Part shown: positions 50,088 through 58,866 of the stretch, one piece after another
Layout: every line of letters begins with the position of its first letter
Numbering within the stretch: position 1 is the first letter of the stretch
Assembly: GCF_013391695.1 (NCBI RefSeq)
Contig: NZ_JACBGH010000003.1
Span: 124,001-188,000 of the forward strand
Reading direction: 5' to 3'
Origin: Thiomicrorhabdus cannonii
GTDB lineage: Bacteria > Pseudomonadota > Gammaproteobacteria > Thiomicrospirales > Thiomicrospiraceae
DNA: 64,000 bases
Translations under genes and position numbers: made by a program
Notes under the pieces: model-generated
The model's database searches: none
What the model was told of the DNA's origin: nothing
The model's input: the letters and a program-made list of their open reading frames with translations, nothing else

Positions 50088-51362
50088 TTATTCCGTTGCG
50101 CTCGAGCGGCGCTGGTAGACAAAGACGCCGCCATAGATGGCCGAACGGTCGCGGCGCGTCCAGTCACGGTTGGCATCGGGATCCGTCTGCCAAGGTTGCA
50201 ATAGTTCCTTGGGCAGTTTTAATTCCAACGGCGAGGTGGTGCCGGCCGTACGGAACACCACGCGAGCATTCGGCATGGCGGTGCGGTTGACCTGAATCCA
50301 TAGGTCGGTGAGCTGTTGCTCGTCCATCCAGTCCTGCGCATCCAAGAACAGATAGGCATTGAGACTGTTGGCCGGCATCTGCTTGAGGCGCTCGGTCATG
50401 GATTCGTGGTGAACCGTCACTTTCTGCGAATGCTGTTGCAGCGTGTCGAAATGCTCGGCTTGCAGATAACGCGGCAGGGCCCGGCGGTGGTCAAGGTCGT
50501 ATTCGCGCTGATAGGCCTGCCAGGCAAAGTAGTTGTCTTGGAGCGGGGTGTCGCAGGCCAGGCGGCGCGCACGTTCTTTGAGCAGTTCATGCATGCCTTG
50601 CGCGGTTTGCTGGGATTCGCTGTGCATCTCGGCGTACTGCGCCGGCGGAATCCCCAGGCTGTAGAGCACCACCGCACGGTTGCAAAGGAATTTCAGCAGG
50701 CGGGTGTCGAACACCGGCGCGACGTGCTGTGCAAACAGGCGCTGCTGTTCTTCCGGCGTGCGCGCCTGCATGACCTGGGAGATGTCGTAGCCCAGACGCT
50801 TACTGACCCAGTGAATCAAGCCGATGAAATTGCCCAGCAGGCCGAAACGGTAAAAGCCTGCGCTGAACATGGCAATGCGCGGCTTGCGGCTCAGGCCTTC
50901 GCGGCCTTCCCAGTATTCGCGGGTTTTGGCATCCAGATGGGGCTGAATGTAGGCGTGGTAGCGATCCAGGTTCTTGGGCAGATTGGCTTTGCCGAAGAAG
51001 TCAAAAAACGCCGCTTCGTCCGGCAGGTGCTGGATGGCCGCCAGTTTGAGTTTGAGCAGGGCGATATGCGCCTCGTTGAGGTCCACCACGGTAATGGAGG
51101 CCGGTTGTTCGGTCAGGTAGTTGAGCACATTGCAGCCGCCGGATGAGATTGTGAAGATATGCGAATCGGCATTGAGTTGCAGCGCGGCGATGTCGACTTC
51201 CGGGTCTTCCCAAATCTGCGGATAGACCAGTCGGTCAAACCAGGCGGTAAACAGGCGGTCCATGAGCCCCTTGCGGCTGAACCAGCGGGTATTGTTGACG
51301 GCGCTTTCCAGCAGTTGTTTGGTATTGCTTGCAGTGTCGATTGAGGTCTGGCTGATGCTCAT
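50088..51362 (-). CDS. btaA: BtaA-like 3-amino-3-carboxypropyltransferase (DUF3419)
   Basis: BtaA moves the 3-amino-3-carboxypropyl group of S-adenosylmethionine to diacylglycerol, the first step of betaine lipid (DGTS) synthesis. The 424-residue protein shows the DUF3419 features: YPQIWEDPEVDIAAL, the SAM-binding ISSGGCNVLNYL, VVDLNEAHIALLKLKL, and in the C-terminus FLDAQDWMDEQQLTDLW. It is first in a leftward operon with a GNAT-like protein and a PlcP-like phosphoesterase, matching phosphate-sparing lipid exchange. The missing btaB leaves the end product open. Confidence 0.82.
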   Translation of the reverse strand: MSISQTSIDTASNTKQLLESAVNNTRWFSRKGLMDRLFTAWFDRLVYPQIWEDPEVDIAALQLNADSHIFTISSGGCNVLNYLTEQPASITVVDLNEAHIALLKLKLAAIQHLPDEAAFFDFFGKANLPKNLDRYHAYIQPHLDAKTREYWEGREGLSRKPRIAMFSAGFYRFGLLGNFIGLIHWVSKRLGYDISQVMQARTPEEQQRLFAQHVAPVFDTRLLKFLCNRAVVLYSLGIPPAQYAEMHSESQQTAQGMHELLKERARRLACDTPLQDNYFAWQAYQREYDLDHRRALPRYLQAEHFDTLQQHSQKVTVHHESMTERLKQMPANSLNAYLFLDAQDWMDEQQLTDLWIQVNRTAMPNARVVFRTAGTTSPLELKLPKELLQPWQTDPDANRDWTRRDRSAIYGGVFVYQRRSSATE

Positions 51363-51511
51363 GGGGCTACCTTTGAATGCCGTTAAAGTCTGTTTGGGCT
51401 ATGTTAAAAAGGCAGTTTTAAGGCTTTATGAAGCTTGTGTAACAGGTTTGTGAAGTAAGGCAGGGGAAAGGCGGGTTTTATAACGGTTTTGTGACAGCGC
51501 TATGGGATAGA

Positions 51512-51543
51512 ACCCGGCCTGTTGGAAACTGAACAGGCCGGGT
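51512..51543. terminator. Inverted pair of AACAGGCCGGGT repeats
   Basis: ACCCGGCCTGTT (51512-51523), loop GGAAACTG, AACAGGCCGGGT (51532-51543): a 12 bp stem just beyond the glycerate kinase stop. Both copies are exact. Confidence 0.8.
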
Positions 51544-51555
51544 TGGCGTGGTTTT

Positions 51556-52680
51556 TCAGCGCAACAGCAGCTTGCAGACCGAATAGAGGGTGTCGTACAG
51601 CAAGGCCGGCGCCTGCTGCATCGCGTCGATTTCGTGCATCGGTGCGTTGATGATGCTGAACAGGCCGGCAAATTCCGGCAGTTCGGCCGGCGAGCAGCCG
51701 AGCGCGCCGCAAATCCCCAGCGTGGGAATGCTGTGCTGTTGGCCGAGTTGCGCGAGGCGCATCGGCAATTTGCCGAAACGGGTCTGTTCGTCGATGCGGC
51801 CTTCGCCGGTGATAATCCAGTCGGGACGCTCTTCCGCCAGCAGGCGGTTAAGCTGCAGACCCGACTCCAAAACCTCGAAGCCGGGCGTCACCTTGGCGCC
51901 GAGCAGGCCGATAAAGCCGCCCGCCATGCCGCCCGCCGCCCCTGCGCCCGGCAGATCGCGGATGTCTTGGGAGGTGGCCTGTTCAATTTTATCGGCCAGA
52001 TTGCTCAGGCCGTTTTCGAGTAACGCATAGTTGTGTTCGTTGACGCCTTTTTGCGGCCCGAAAACCGTGGTGGCGCCATTTTCACCGAGCAGCGGATTGG
52101 TGACATCACAGGCCAGTTGCCACTCGATGTCCTGCAAGTGTGGCGGAATCTTGCCGATGCGGGCGAGGTCCCGCAGGCTCTGCCCGCCGAGATTGATCGG
52201 TTGGTCTTTGGCATCCAGTAGTGGAATCCCCAACGCTTGTAGTGCGCCGGCGCCGCCGTCGTTGGTGGCGGAACCGCCGAGACCGATAATAATTTTCCGC
52301 GGCTGGAGTTTCAGTGCCTCGAGAATCAGTTGGCCGGTGCCATAGGTGTGGGTCTGCAAGGGATTGCGCTCTTCATGGCGAATTTTGGGCAGGCCGCTGG
52401 CCTGCGCCATTTCGATAATCGCGGTGCGGCTGTCGGGCTGCCAGCCAAAGATCGCCTTGGTTTTGCGGCCGAGCGGATTGGCAACCCAGGCGCTGTGTTT
52501 TTCCGCCAAGCCGGCGCTGACAAAGCTGTCGACAAAGCCTTCGCCGCCGTCGGACATGGGGCGCGCAAACACCTGGGTGTCGGGGGCTAATTCCTGGATG
52601 ACCTGGGTGGCGATCTGGCAGAACTGGATGGCGCTTAAGGAGCCTTTAAAGCTGTCGGGAGCGAGCAGAATCTTTTTCAT
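51556..52680 (-). CDS. Glycerate kinase (GarK/GlxK family)
   Basis: The 374-residue enzyme phosphorylates D-glycerate, linking glyoxylate or photorespiration-type metabolism to glycolysis. Family motifs are LAPDSFKGSLSA (1-20 region), PMSDGGEGFVD, GLGGSATNDGGAGALQALG and WIITGEGRIDEQT. Members make 2-phosphoglycerate. It is followed 16 bases upstream by a thioredoxin-like gene; the functional link is unclear. Confidence 0.92.
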   Translation of the reverse strand: MKKILLAPDSFKGSLSAIQFCQIATQVIQELAPDTQVFARPMSDGGEGFVDSFVSAGLAEKHSAWVANPLGRKTKAIFGWQPDSRTAIIEMAQASGLPKIRHEERNPLQTHTYGTGQLILEALKLQPRKIIIGLGGSATNDGGAGALQALGIPLLDAKDQPINLGGQSLRDLARIGKIPPHLQDIEWQLACDVTNPLLGENGATTVFGPQKGVNEHNYALLENGLSNLADKIEQATSQDIRDLPGAGAAGGMAGGFIGLLGAKVTPGFEVLESGLQLNRLLAEERPDWIITGEGRIDEQTRFGKLPMRLAQLGQQHSIPTLGICGALGCSPAELPEFAGLFSIINAPMHEIDAMQQAPALLYDTLYSVCKLLLR

Positions 52681-52696
52681 CGTCTTGGCTTGGGTC

Positions 52697-53257
52697 TCAG
52701 GCGGTTTTCCATTTGATCGAACAACCCATGCTCGGAATCTGCTCCAGCGGGCCCTGGCCGGTTTGCGCCACTTGCTTCATGGCTTCGAGCAGATCGCGGC
52801 GCACGCCTTCCGGTGCGGTCTCTTTGCGGGATTCGTCGAGACGGCCGCGGTATTGCAGTTTGAGTTCGGCGTTGTAGCCGAAAAAGTCGGGTGTGCACAC
52901 CGCGCCGTAGGCTTTGGCAACTTCCTGAGTCTCGTCGATCACATACGGGAACGGAAACTGCCATTGCTCGGCGACTTTTTTCATGTTGTCGAAGGAGTCT
53001 TCTGCGTATTCGTTAGGGTCGTTGGACATAATGGCGATGCTGTTGATGCCGAATTCGTCGCGCAAAATGCGGGTGTCTTCGACCAGACGCTTATGAATGG
53101 CTTTGACATAGGGGCAGTGGTTGCAGATGAACATCACTAGCAGACCGTTCGGCCCTTTGGCCTTTTCCAGTGTCCATTGCTGGCCGTCGATGCCGGGCAG
53201 ATTGAAGTCGATGGCGGGCTGGTTAAATTCGCAAACAGGGGTGGTTAAGCTGACCAT
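52697..53257 (-). CDS. Thioredoxin-fold (AhpC/TSA-type) protein
   Basis: The 186-residue cytoplasmic protein has a redoxin domain with the redox pair in MFICNHCPYVKAI (about residues 40-52), the CxxC form typical of thioredoxin-family proteins of the PMF1-like group. VIDETQEVAKAYGAVCTPDFF contains the cis-proline region. It probably acts as a thiol reductase or peroxidase. It shares a transcript with the glycerate kinase gene. ATG 53257 follows AAGGAGACAGC. Confidence 0.85.
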   Translation of the reverse strand: MVSLTTPVCEFNQPAIDFNLPGIDGQQWTLEKAKGPNGLLVMFICNHCPYVKAIHKRLVEDTRILRDEFGINSIAIMSNDPNEYAEDSFDNMKKVAEQWQFPFPYVIDETQEVAKAYGAVCTPDFFGYNAELKLQYRGRLDESRKETAPEGVRRDLLEAMKQVAQTGQGPLEQIPSMGCSIKWKTA

Positions 53258-53425
53258 GCTGTCTCCTTAAAACGGTGTTGGGTTTATAACATTGCTGAAT
53301 GCGTTGCAGTATGCGTGAACCCCGCTGGGGTTGCAAGTCCGTCAATAGGATAGCAGAGGGCGTGGTTAGGGATGAAGCACGGGCAAGGCAGCGCCGCGGC
53401 TGCGGCACTGCGGTTGGTTGGTGGT

Positions 53426-54241
53426 TTAGTTCGCCTGCGGTTCCACGCTCACCAGTTCCTTGTAGGCGTGCCAGCTGGCATAACCCAGCAGCGGCATGAC
53501 CACAATCATCAATAAGCCGGCAGTGAGCACTCCCAGTGAGAACAGGGCGCCGATGGTCAATGCCCACAGGGCCATGGTGCCTTTGTTTTCCATGGTTACC
53601 TGGAAACTGACAATCATGGCATTGAGCGCATCCACTTTGTCGTCCTGCAACAGCAGCGGAATGGTCACCACACTGATGGCAAACACAAATGCTCCGAGCA
53701 CGGCCCCGATCAGGCTGAAGACAATCAGAAATTGAATGCCGGCTTCCGACAGCAGAAACCCCATAATGCCCATTTGCGGGTCGACAATCAGCAGGGATTG
53801 CGATTTGACCACGGCCGCAATCAGCGGTGTGATGCGCGACCAGATGGCGATGATGATGCCCAATGCCAGGGCGTAGAGGGCAAAGTTGGTGGTATTGCTT
53901 CGCCAGGCGAGCAGCGAGCGGTTAAGGTCGGGATATTCGTGTTTTTCGACGTTTTGTGCAATGGCGTAGAGGCCGGTGGCAAGAAACGGAGCGATCATCA
54001 CAAACGAGGTTGCGACAGTGAACATCAGAAACGGCGAATCGCGGAAAGCCGCGAGGGTTAACAATACAAAGAGCGTGGTGGCCGCACCATAAAACAGTGA
54101 GGCGACCGGCGCGTTGGCCATGTCGATCCAGCCTTGTTTAAGCCAGTGTGCGATACGGCTGGCGGATACTTCGGTTGAAATAATATGTTCACCATTGCTG
54201 GTGAAGTGATCATGCTTGGCGTGCGTGATAACGGTTCCCAT
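53426..54241 (-). CDS. DUF2189 multi-pass membrane protein
   Basis: The 271-residue protein matches DUF2189: an N-terminal soluble part (ISTEVSASRIAHWLKQGWID) and about six membrane helices (from residue 45 on), with the family's FLATGLYAIAQNVEKHEYPD between the first pairs. Function is unknown. AGGAGGTTTATC precedes ATG 54241. It stands alone. Confidence 0.85.
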   Translation of the reverse strand: MGTVITHAKHDHFTSNGEHIISTEVSASRIAHWLKQGWIDMANAPVASLFYGAATTLFVLLTLAAFRDSPFLMFTVATSFVMIAPFLATGLYAIAQNVEKHEYPDLNRSLLAWRSNTTNFALYALALGIIIAIWSRITPLIAAVVKSQSLLIVDPQMGIMGFLLSEAGIQFLIVFSLIGAVLGAFVFAISVVTIPLLLQDDKVDALNAMIVSFQVTMENKGTMALWALTIGALFSLGVLTAGLLMIVVMPLLGYASWHAYKELVSVEPQAN

Positions 54242-54426
54242 GATAAACCTCCTATCAACTTCAGATAAAAGCAGTGCAATGAATGGCTGCTTGCATAGTC
54301 AGTTTAATACTTGAGTAAAATGCTGGGAAATAAAACGTCTTGATGCAGACTAAATAAAACTGATAAAAACCGTTTTAAAAACAGTAGGTTGGAGCGGTAG
54401 GCAGGTTGGAGAGGTTGCGGGGGCAT

Positions 54427-54458
54427 AAAAAAACCGGCGCATATGGGCCGGTTTTTTT
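54427..54458. terminator. Rho-independent terminator of the SOD gene
   Basis: AAAAAAACCGGC, 8-base loop, GCCGGTTTTTTT. On the minus strand it follows the superoxide dismutase stop by 18 bases; the symmetry could also work on the plus strand. Confidence 0.9.
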
Positions 54459-54475
54459 GGCAAAGCGTCGGCGAC

Positions 54476-55087
54476 TTAGGCTTTTGCAGCGGCGTAAAGT
54501 TCTGCCACTTTGTTCCAGTTAACCACGTCCCACCAGGCTTGCATGTAAGCTGGGCGCAGGTTCTGGTAGCGCAGGTAGTAAGCGTGTTCCCACACATCCA
54601 AACCTAGGATTGGCGTGCCTTTGACGTCAGCCACGTCCATCAACGGGTTGTCCTGGTTTGGGGTTGAAGAGATTTCCAGTTTGCCGTCGGCAGACACTGT
54701 CAACCACGCCCAGCCAGAACCGAAGCGGGTGGCGCCGGCCGTATTGAACTTCTCTTTCATCGCATCGAAACCGCCGAAAGTGGCGTTGATGTCGTCAGCC
54801 AAAGCGCCGCTTGGCGTTCCCATGCTGTCGCCGGTCATGACTTCCCAGAAGAATGCGTGGTTCCAGTGACCGCCGCCGTTGTTACGCACGGCCGGAGAGA
54901 TGGAGCCGGCGTTTTTCACCAACTCTTCCAGCGACTTGCCTTCGTGTTCGGTGCCGGCAATCGCGTTGTTCAGGTTGTTGATGTAGGTTTGGTGGTGTTT
55001 GGTGTGGTGGATTTCCATGGTGCGTGCGTCGATAGACACTTCCAGCGCATCGTAATCGTAAGGTAAATCAGGTAGCGTAAAGGCCAT
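54476..55087 (-). CDS. Iron/manganese superoxide dismutase
   Basis: The 203-residue enzyme dismutes superoxide to oxygen and hydrogen peroxide. Metal ligands are seen in [14 protein letters not shown] (His near 26), [12 protein letters not shown] (His), and [19 protein letters not shown] (Asp and His). [14 protein letters not shown] and GSGWAWLTV...[10 protein letters not shown] look more like Mn-type or cambialistic enzymes than classic Fe-SodB, so metal use is not settled. It has its own terminator and is divergent from nothing close; a YcgL gene lies 132 bases upstream. Confidence 0.95.
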   Translation of the reverse strand: MAFTLPDLPYDYDALEVSIDARTMEIHHTKHHQTYINNLNNAIAGTEHEGKSLEELVKNAGSISPAVRNNGGGHWNHAFFWEVMTGDSMGTPSGALADDINATFGGFDAMKEKFNTAGATRFGSGWAWLTVSADGKLEISSTPNQDNPLMDVADVKGTPILGLDVWEHAYYLRYQNLRPAYMQAWWDVVNWNKVAELYAAAKA

Positions 55088-55219
55088 AGTCTTTCCTTTT
55101 AAATTTTGAAATAAAGAGCGAGCGTTAAACCTAGTATTGTAGTCAACCTGCTTGGTTTGTAAATGGTTGAGTCGTTTTATCGGGAATTGCCGGTCTGCCG
55201 GATAGGGGGCGCAGTGACC

Positions 55220-55516
55220 TTAGCAGATATTGTCCAGATGTTCCGGCGGCGGCGCCATGTCGCCGAATTTTTCGATTTCGTTGGGCGGCATCTGCATAAA
55301 GTAGCCTTTGGCGTGCAGCGACTCCAGCACCTTTTTGCTGTCCTCGCGCGCCAGTTCGCGTTCGGCGCTGAGTTCAAAATCGATGACATGGGCGGGTTCG
55401 CCGAACATCACCAGCAGCTCTTTGGGGAGTTTGTTCAGGCCGTCGGCCTGCGGTACGTAAAGATAAAGCTCTTGCTTTTTGGGGCTTTTGAAAACCGATA
55501 CATTCAAAGTGGTCAT
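55220..55516 (-). CDS. YcgL-domain protein
   Basis: The 98-residue protein matches the YcgL family (VFKSPKKQELYLYVPQADGL and KGYFMQMPP at about residues 68-78). The family has a small alpha/beta fold and no settled function; neighbours in other genomes often include RNase D. Here it is monocistronic. Confidence 0.85.
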   Translation of the reverse strand: MTTLNVSVFKSPKKQELYLYVPQADGLNKLPKELLVMFGEPAHVIDFELSAERELAREDSKKVLESLHAKGYFMQMPPNEIEKFGDMAPPPEHLDNIC

Positions 55517-55668
55517 AGGGGTTCTTCAGTTAAATAGTTGTACGTATTCTGGAAAGGTATATGGTGTTTATTGTAACAAAAACCGGGCGCAACGCTAACA
55601 AATGGGGCGGCAAGACTTGACCTCAAATTGGGCAATCATTTATCCTTAGTGGGTTTTGAATTACAAAA

Positions 55669-56640
55669 ATGGATGTTGGCATGATCTTAGGAAACAAAGT
55701 GACGGTCTTTGGCGGAACCGGTTATATCGGGCGTGAAGTGGTCAATGCTTTGTCAAAAGCGGGTTACCAGATTACGGTTTGCGTGCGCCGTCCGGAGCGT
55801 TATCGCGAGTTTGCGTTGTACGCCAATACCAAATTGGCGACATTGAGCAGCTATGACAATGCGCAACAGCTGGAAGCCGCCCTGAAAGGGGCGAGCATTG
55901 TCGTCAACCTCAACGCTGACCGCATGAACGGCACCGAAATGGTGGCGATGGACGACTTGCAGCATGTGAATCAGAAGATCAAAATGGCCGCCGAGCATGC
56001 CGGCGTGAAGCGCGTGTTGAGCCTGTCGCAGCTGGGCGCGTCGTCCAATCAGGATGCCAACCACTATCTGCACCAGCTCGGCGAAGCCGATGCGCTGATG
56101 TTTACGGTGACCAATGCCAAAAACACCATTTTCAGAACCAGTCTGTTGATCGGTCAGAACGACGATACCACGCAGCGTTTTGCCAATCAGTTGAACTATG
56201 CCGGTATGGTGATGGTGGCCAATGCCGACACGGTGGTGCAGCCTTTGTGGGTGCGCGACTTTGCCAATGCGTTGGTCGCTTCGATCAAGAATGAGGCCAC
56301 CTTCGGCAAGAAAATCGAAGTGGCGGGTGAAGAGCGTCTGACCATGAAAGAGCTGGCGGAACTGGTTAGCGATCTGATGCAGAAAGACGCGGTGGTTTTT
56401 CCGGTTTGCAATCTGAATGCCCGTCTGATGAGCACCTTGGGTCTGCCTTCTGTGTCTAAAAACCAGGTGGTTATGTTGCAGAACGACATGATCAGCGACA
56501 ACGATTTTGAAACCCAGTTCGGTTTTGCGCCGGCGTCGCTGGAGTGGTCGATCTCCACCTATGTGGTGCCGCACCATATCCGCGAGCGTTATCATTTCTT
56601 CCGCAAGGAAGCCGGGCGCAGCCCGGAAGAGTTGGTTTGA
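55669..56640 (+). CDS. NDUFA9-like NAD(P)-binding protein (atypical SDR)
   Basis: The 323-residue protein has the Rossmann dinucleotide motif VFGGTGYIGREVV (about residues 9-22) and other signs of the complex I NDUFA9-like atypical short-chain dehydrogenases: LSQLGASS, YLHQLGEADAL and FRTSLLIG. It keeps the cofactor-binding region but lacks a YxxxK active site in standard form (HYLHQLGEA). It may act as a chaperone or redox sensor tied to membrane quinone metabolism. The start is either 55669 or ATG 55681 (MILGNK). Confidence 0.82.
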   Translation: MDVGMILGNKVTVFGGTGYIGREVVNALSKAGYQITVCVRRPERYREFALYANTKLATLSSYDNAQQLEAALKGASIVVNLNADRMNGTEMVAMDDLQHVNQKIKMAAEHAGVKRVLSLSQLGASSNQDANHYLHQLGEADALMFTVTNAKNTIFRTSLLIGQNDDTTQRFANQLNYAGMVMVANADTVVQPLWVRDFANALVASIKNEATFGKKIEVAGEERLTMKELAELVSDLMQKDAVVFPVCNLNARLMSTLGLPSVSKNQVVMLQNDMISDNDFETQFGFAPASLEWSISTYVVPHHIRERYHFFRKEAGRSPEELV

Positions 56641-56655
56641 GTTTGATGGGTTCGT

Positions 56656-56684
56656 AAAAAGCCGTCTGTTATGACGGCTTTTTT
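56656..56684 (+). terminator. Rho-independent terminator
   Basis: AAAAAGCCGTC, loop TGTTAT, GACGGCTTTTTT, 16 bases after the NDUFA9-like stop and before cca. Confidence 0.9.
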
Positions 56685-56712
56685 GTTTATGCAGGACAAG
56701 TTAGGAATACAC

Positions 56713-57978
56713 ATGCAAGGACAGGTCTATTTGGTGGGCGGCGCGGTGCGCGACGCCTTGCTGGGCGTTAAGGTCTATGACCGCGACTGGGTGGTGGTCG
56801 GCGCCACGCCAGAGGCGATGCTGGTGGCAGGCTTCGAGCAGGTCGGCAAGGATTTTCCGGTGTTTCTGCACCCCAAAACCAAGGAAGAATATGCGCTGGC
56901 GCGCACCGAGCGCAAATCCGGCACGGGCTATCACGGTTTTGAGGTCAGCGCTTCGCAGGAAGTGACCTTGGAAGAGGACTTGATTCGCCGCGACCTGACC
57001 ATCAATGCGATGGCGCGTGACGATGCCGGTAAGATCATCGATCCTTACGGCGGGCAGGTTGATCTGCAAAACCGCGTGCTGCGCCATGTATCGCCGGCCT
57101 TTAGCGAAGACCCATTGCGGGTGTTGCGCGTGGCGCGTTTTGCCGCCAAGCTGGCGCCGTTTGGCTTCCGCTTGCATGCGGATACGGCCGAACTGATGCG
57201 GCAGATGGCGGCCAGCGGCGAGCTGGATGCCTTAACGCCGGAGCGGGTCTGGCAGGAAGTGGTCAAGGCGTTGTCCACAACTCAACCGAGCGTGTTTTTT
57301 GCGGTGCTGGCCGAGGTGGGCGCTTTGCGGGTGTTGTTCCCCTGGCTGGCGGATTTGCAGGGTGTGGAGCAGCCCGCCAAGCATCATCCCGAAGGCGATG
57401 CGTGGGTGCATACCTTGTTGGTGTTGGATGCGGCGGCCGAGTTGAGCGACGATATCGGCGTGCGTTTTGCCGCCCTGGTGCATGATTTGGGCAAAGGGGT
57501 TACGCCGCGCGAACTCTGGCCCAAACATCACGGTCACGAAGCGGCGGGCTTGCCGCTGGTGGAGGCGTTTTGCGCGTCTTACCGTGTGCCCAAGAAAATC
57601 GAGGCGCTGGCGCTGAAAGTGACCCAGTGGCATGGGGTGATTCACACCGGGCTGGATAGTGATGGCAAGCCTTATCTCAAACCCAAGACCTATCTGAAAG
57701 TGATTCAATCCTGCGGTTATTTCAAACAGCCGGAGGTGTTGGAGCAGGTGTTGTTGGCCTGCAAGGCGGATGCACGCGGTCGAACCGGGTTTGAACAGGC
57801 CGCCTATCCGCAAGCAGCGTTCTGGCTGGCGCTGGCGCAAGCGGCCGGTCAGGTGGATAATCAGGAAATTCTGGCGCAGGGCTTTAAGGGCGCGGAAATC
57901 GCCACGGCAATCGAACGCAAGCGTATTGAGCTGATTGAGGCTTTTATTGAGGCTTATGCAGTCGATAACGGTGTTTGA
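56713..57978 (+). CDS. cca: CCA-adding tRNA nucleotidyltransferase with HD domain
   Basis: The enzyme builds or repairs the CCA end of tRNAs. The 421-residue protein begins [15 protein letters not shown] (nucleotide-binding) with catalytic aspartates in YDRDWVVVG. The [10 protein letters not shown] motif, tRNA-binding [12 protein letters not shown], and an HD-type phosphohydrolase domain (VHDLGKG near 255; HHGHEAAG) mark the long gammaproteobacterial form, which also has phosphatase and 2',3'-phosphodiesterase activity. ATG 56713 follows the terminator at 56656 and gives the usual N-terminus; the earlier frame start at 56671 lies within that hairpin. Confidence 0.94.
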   Translation: MQGQVYLVGGAVRDALLGVKVYDRDWVVVGATPEAMLVAGFEQVGKDFPVFLHPKTKEEYALARTERKSGTGYHGFEVSASQEVTLEEDLIRRDLTINAMARDDAGKIIDPYGGQVDLQNRVLRHVSPAFSEDPLRVLRVARFAAKLAPFGFRLHADTAELMRQMAASGELDALTPERVWQEVVKALSTTQPSVFFAVLAEVGALRVLFPWLADLQGVEQPAKHHPEGDAWVHTLLVLDAAAELSDDIGVRFAALVHDLGKGVTPRELWPKHHGHEAAGLPLVEAFCASYRVPKKIEALALKVTQWHGVIHTGLDSDGKPYLKPKTYLKVIQSCGYFKQPEVLEQVLLACKADARGRTGFEQAAYPQAAFWLALAQAAGQVDNQEILAQGFKGAEIATAIERKRIELIEAFIEAYAVDNGV

Positions 57979-58003
57979 TAGAGCTGCGATTTTTAAGCCA
58001 TGC

Positions 58004-58054
58004 AAAACTGAACAGGCCGGGTAAAGAGGTTCTCTACCCGGCCTGTTCAGTTTT
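58004..58054. terminator. Bidirectional terminator from two inverted AACAGGCCGGGT repeats
   Basis: A 20 bp stem (58004-58023 with 58035-58054) and an 11-base loop lie between the convergent cca and haem-protein genes. Exact 12-mers are at 58011-58022 and 58036-58047. It is almost the same as 310-363, although loops and neighbours differ. Confidence 0.88.
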
Positions 58055-58088
58055 TGAAACGCGGTTTTTGGGGTGTTAAAAACCGAAC

Positions 58089-58652
58089 TTATTGCGCCTG
58101 TTTAAAGCTGAAAGCGCCGCGGATTTGCCCCAGCGTGTAACCGGTGGCGGTATCGTGCGGGTAGCGCGCTTTGATTTTTTCCATCAAAGCCGGCTGCACG
58201 TTGGTGCCGTGGCAGGCCAGGCAGACTTCGGCGGTCGGAATCGCTTTCATATAGCGGTAGGTGTCCTGGCCGTCGATTTTGACGACTTCGAATTTTTCCA
58301 GGGTTTTGGGGTCTGTGCCGGCGGCAGCCTGTTCTTCAAACCAGTTCAGCGTGGCCTGTTCCCAAGCGTCGGGTTGGGCGCGTTCCGCGCGCGGTTTGAG
58401 GCTCACGCGGTTGACGTCCCAGCCGCTGGCGGCAGACAGGTCTTTGGCGATTTGCGGGGCTTTTTCAAAGCAGACGTCAATCGCCATCATCGGGCCGCCG
58501 GCTTTCATGGCTTTGCCCAGTTCAGGCTGCAGCTGGCCGCCGAACTGTTTGGCGATGGCGCGCGCTTCGTTCTCTTTGTTGTTCACTTCACTATTGGCCA
58601 TTAGGCTGAAAGGCAGAGCACTCAAGGTCAGTCCGATCAATAATTTTTGCAT
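58089..58652 (-). CDS. Tll0287-like (DUF3365) c-type haem protein
   Basis: The 187-residue protein has a signal peptide (1-19, ending LMANS), an N-terminal helical domain and a single haem-binding motif CLACH (near residue 144). [20 protein letters not shown] matches the Tll0287/DUF3365 family, PAS-like haem proteins of the periplasm that are thought to sense redox state or gases. It is not obviously part of an electron-transfer operon here. It could sense for a partner elsewhere. Confidence 0.85.
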   Translation of the reverse strand: MQKLLIGLTLSALPFSLMANSEVNNKENEARAIAKQFGGQLQPELGKAMKAGGPMMAIDVCFEKAPQIAKDLSAASGWDVNRVSLKPRAERAQPDAWEQATLNWFEEQAAAGTDPKTLEKFEVVKIDGQDTYRYMKAIPTAEVCLACHGTNVQPALMEKIKARYPHDTATGYTLGQIRGAFSFKQAQ

Positions 58653-58866
58653 TTTTACATCTCCGTTTTATATGGGCATAAGTTTGGTTTATGAAAATTT
58701 ATCAGAGAGTTGATGGGTAAACAACGCCAAAATCTGTGTGGGAATAAAGGCTTGGCGACGCGCAGTCAAGGTTTTTTAAGGGTTTTACAGCGCGTCAGGC
58801 TGGTGATGCAGCGCAAATTTCATTTAGAATGGCGGAATTGTTTTTTAACGGATACTGGAAAATCGC

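Noticed and set aside
51661-51680. Additional AACAGGCCGG match inside the glycerate kinase gene
   Set aside because: It agrees only to ten bases (AACAGGCCGGCA) and falls in conserved coding text, so it was not counted as a repeat copy.
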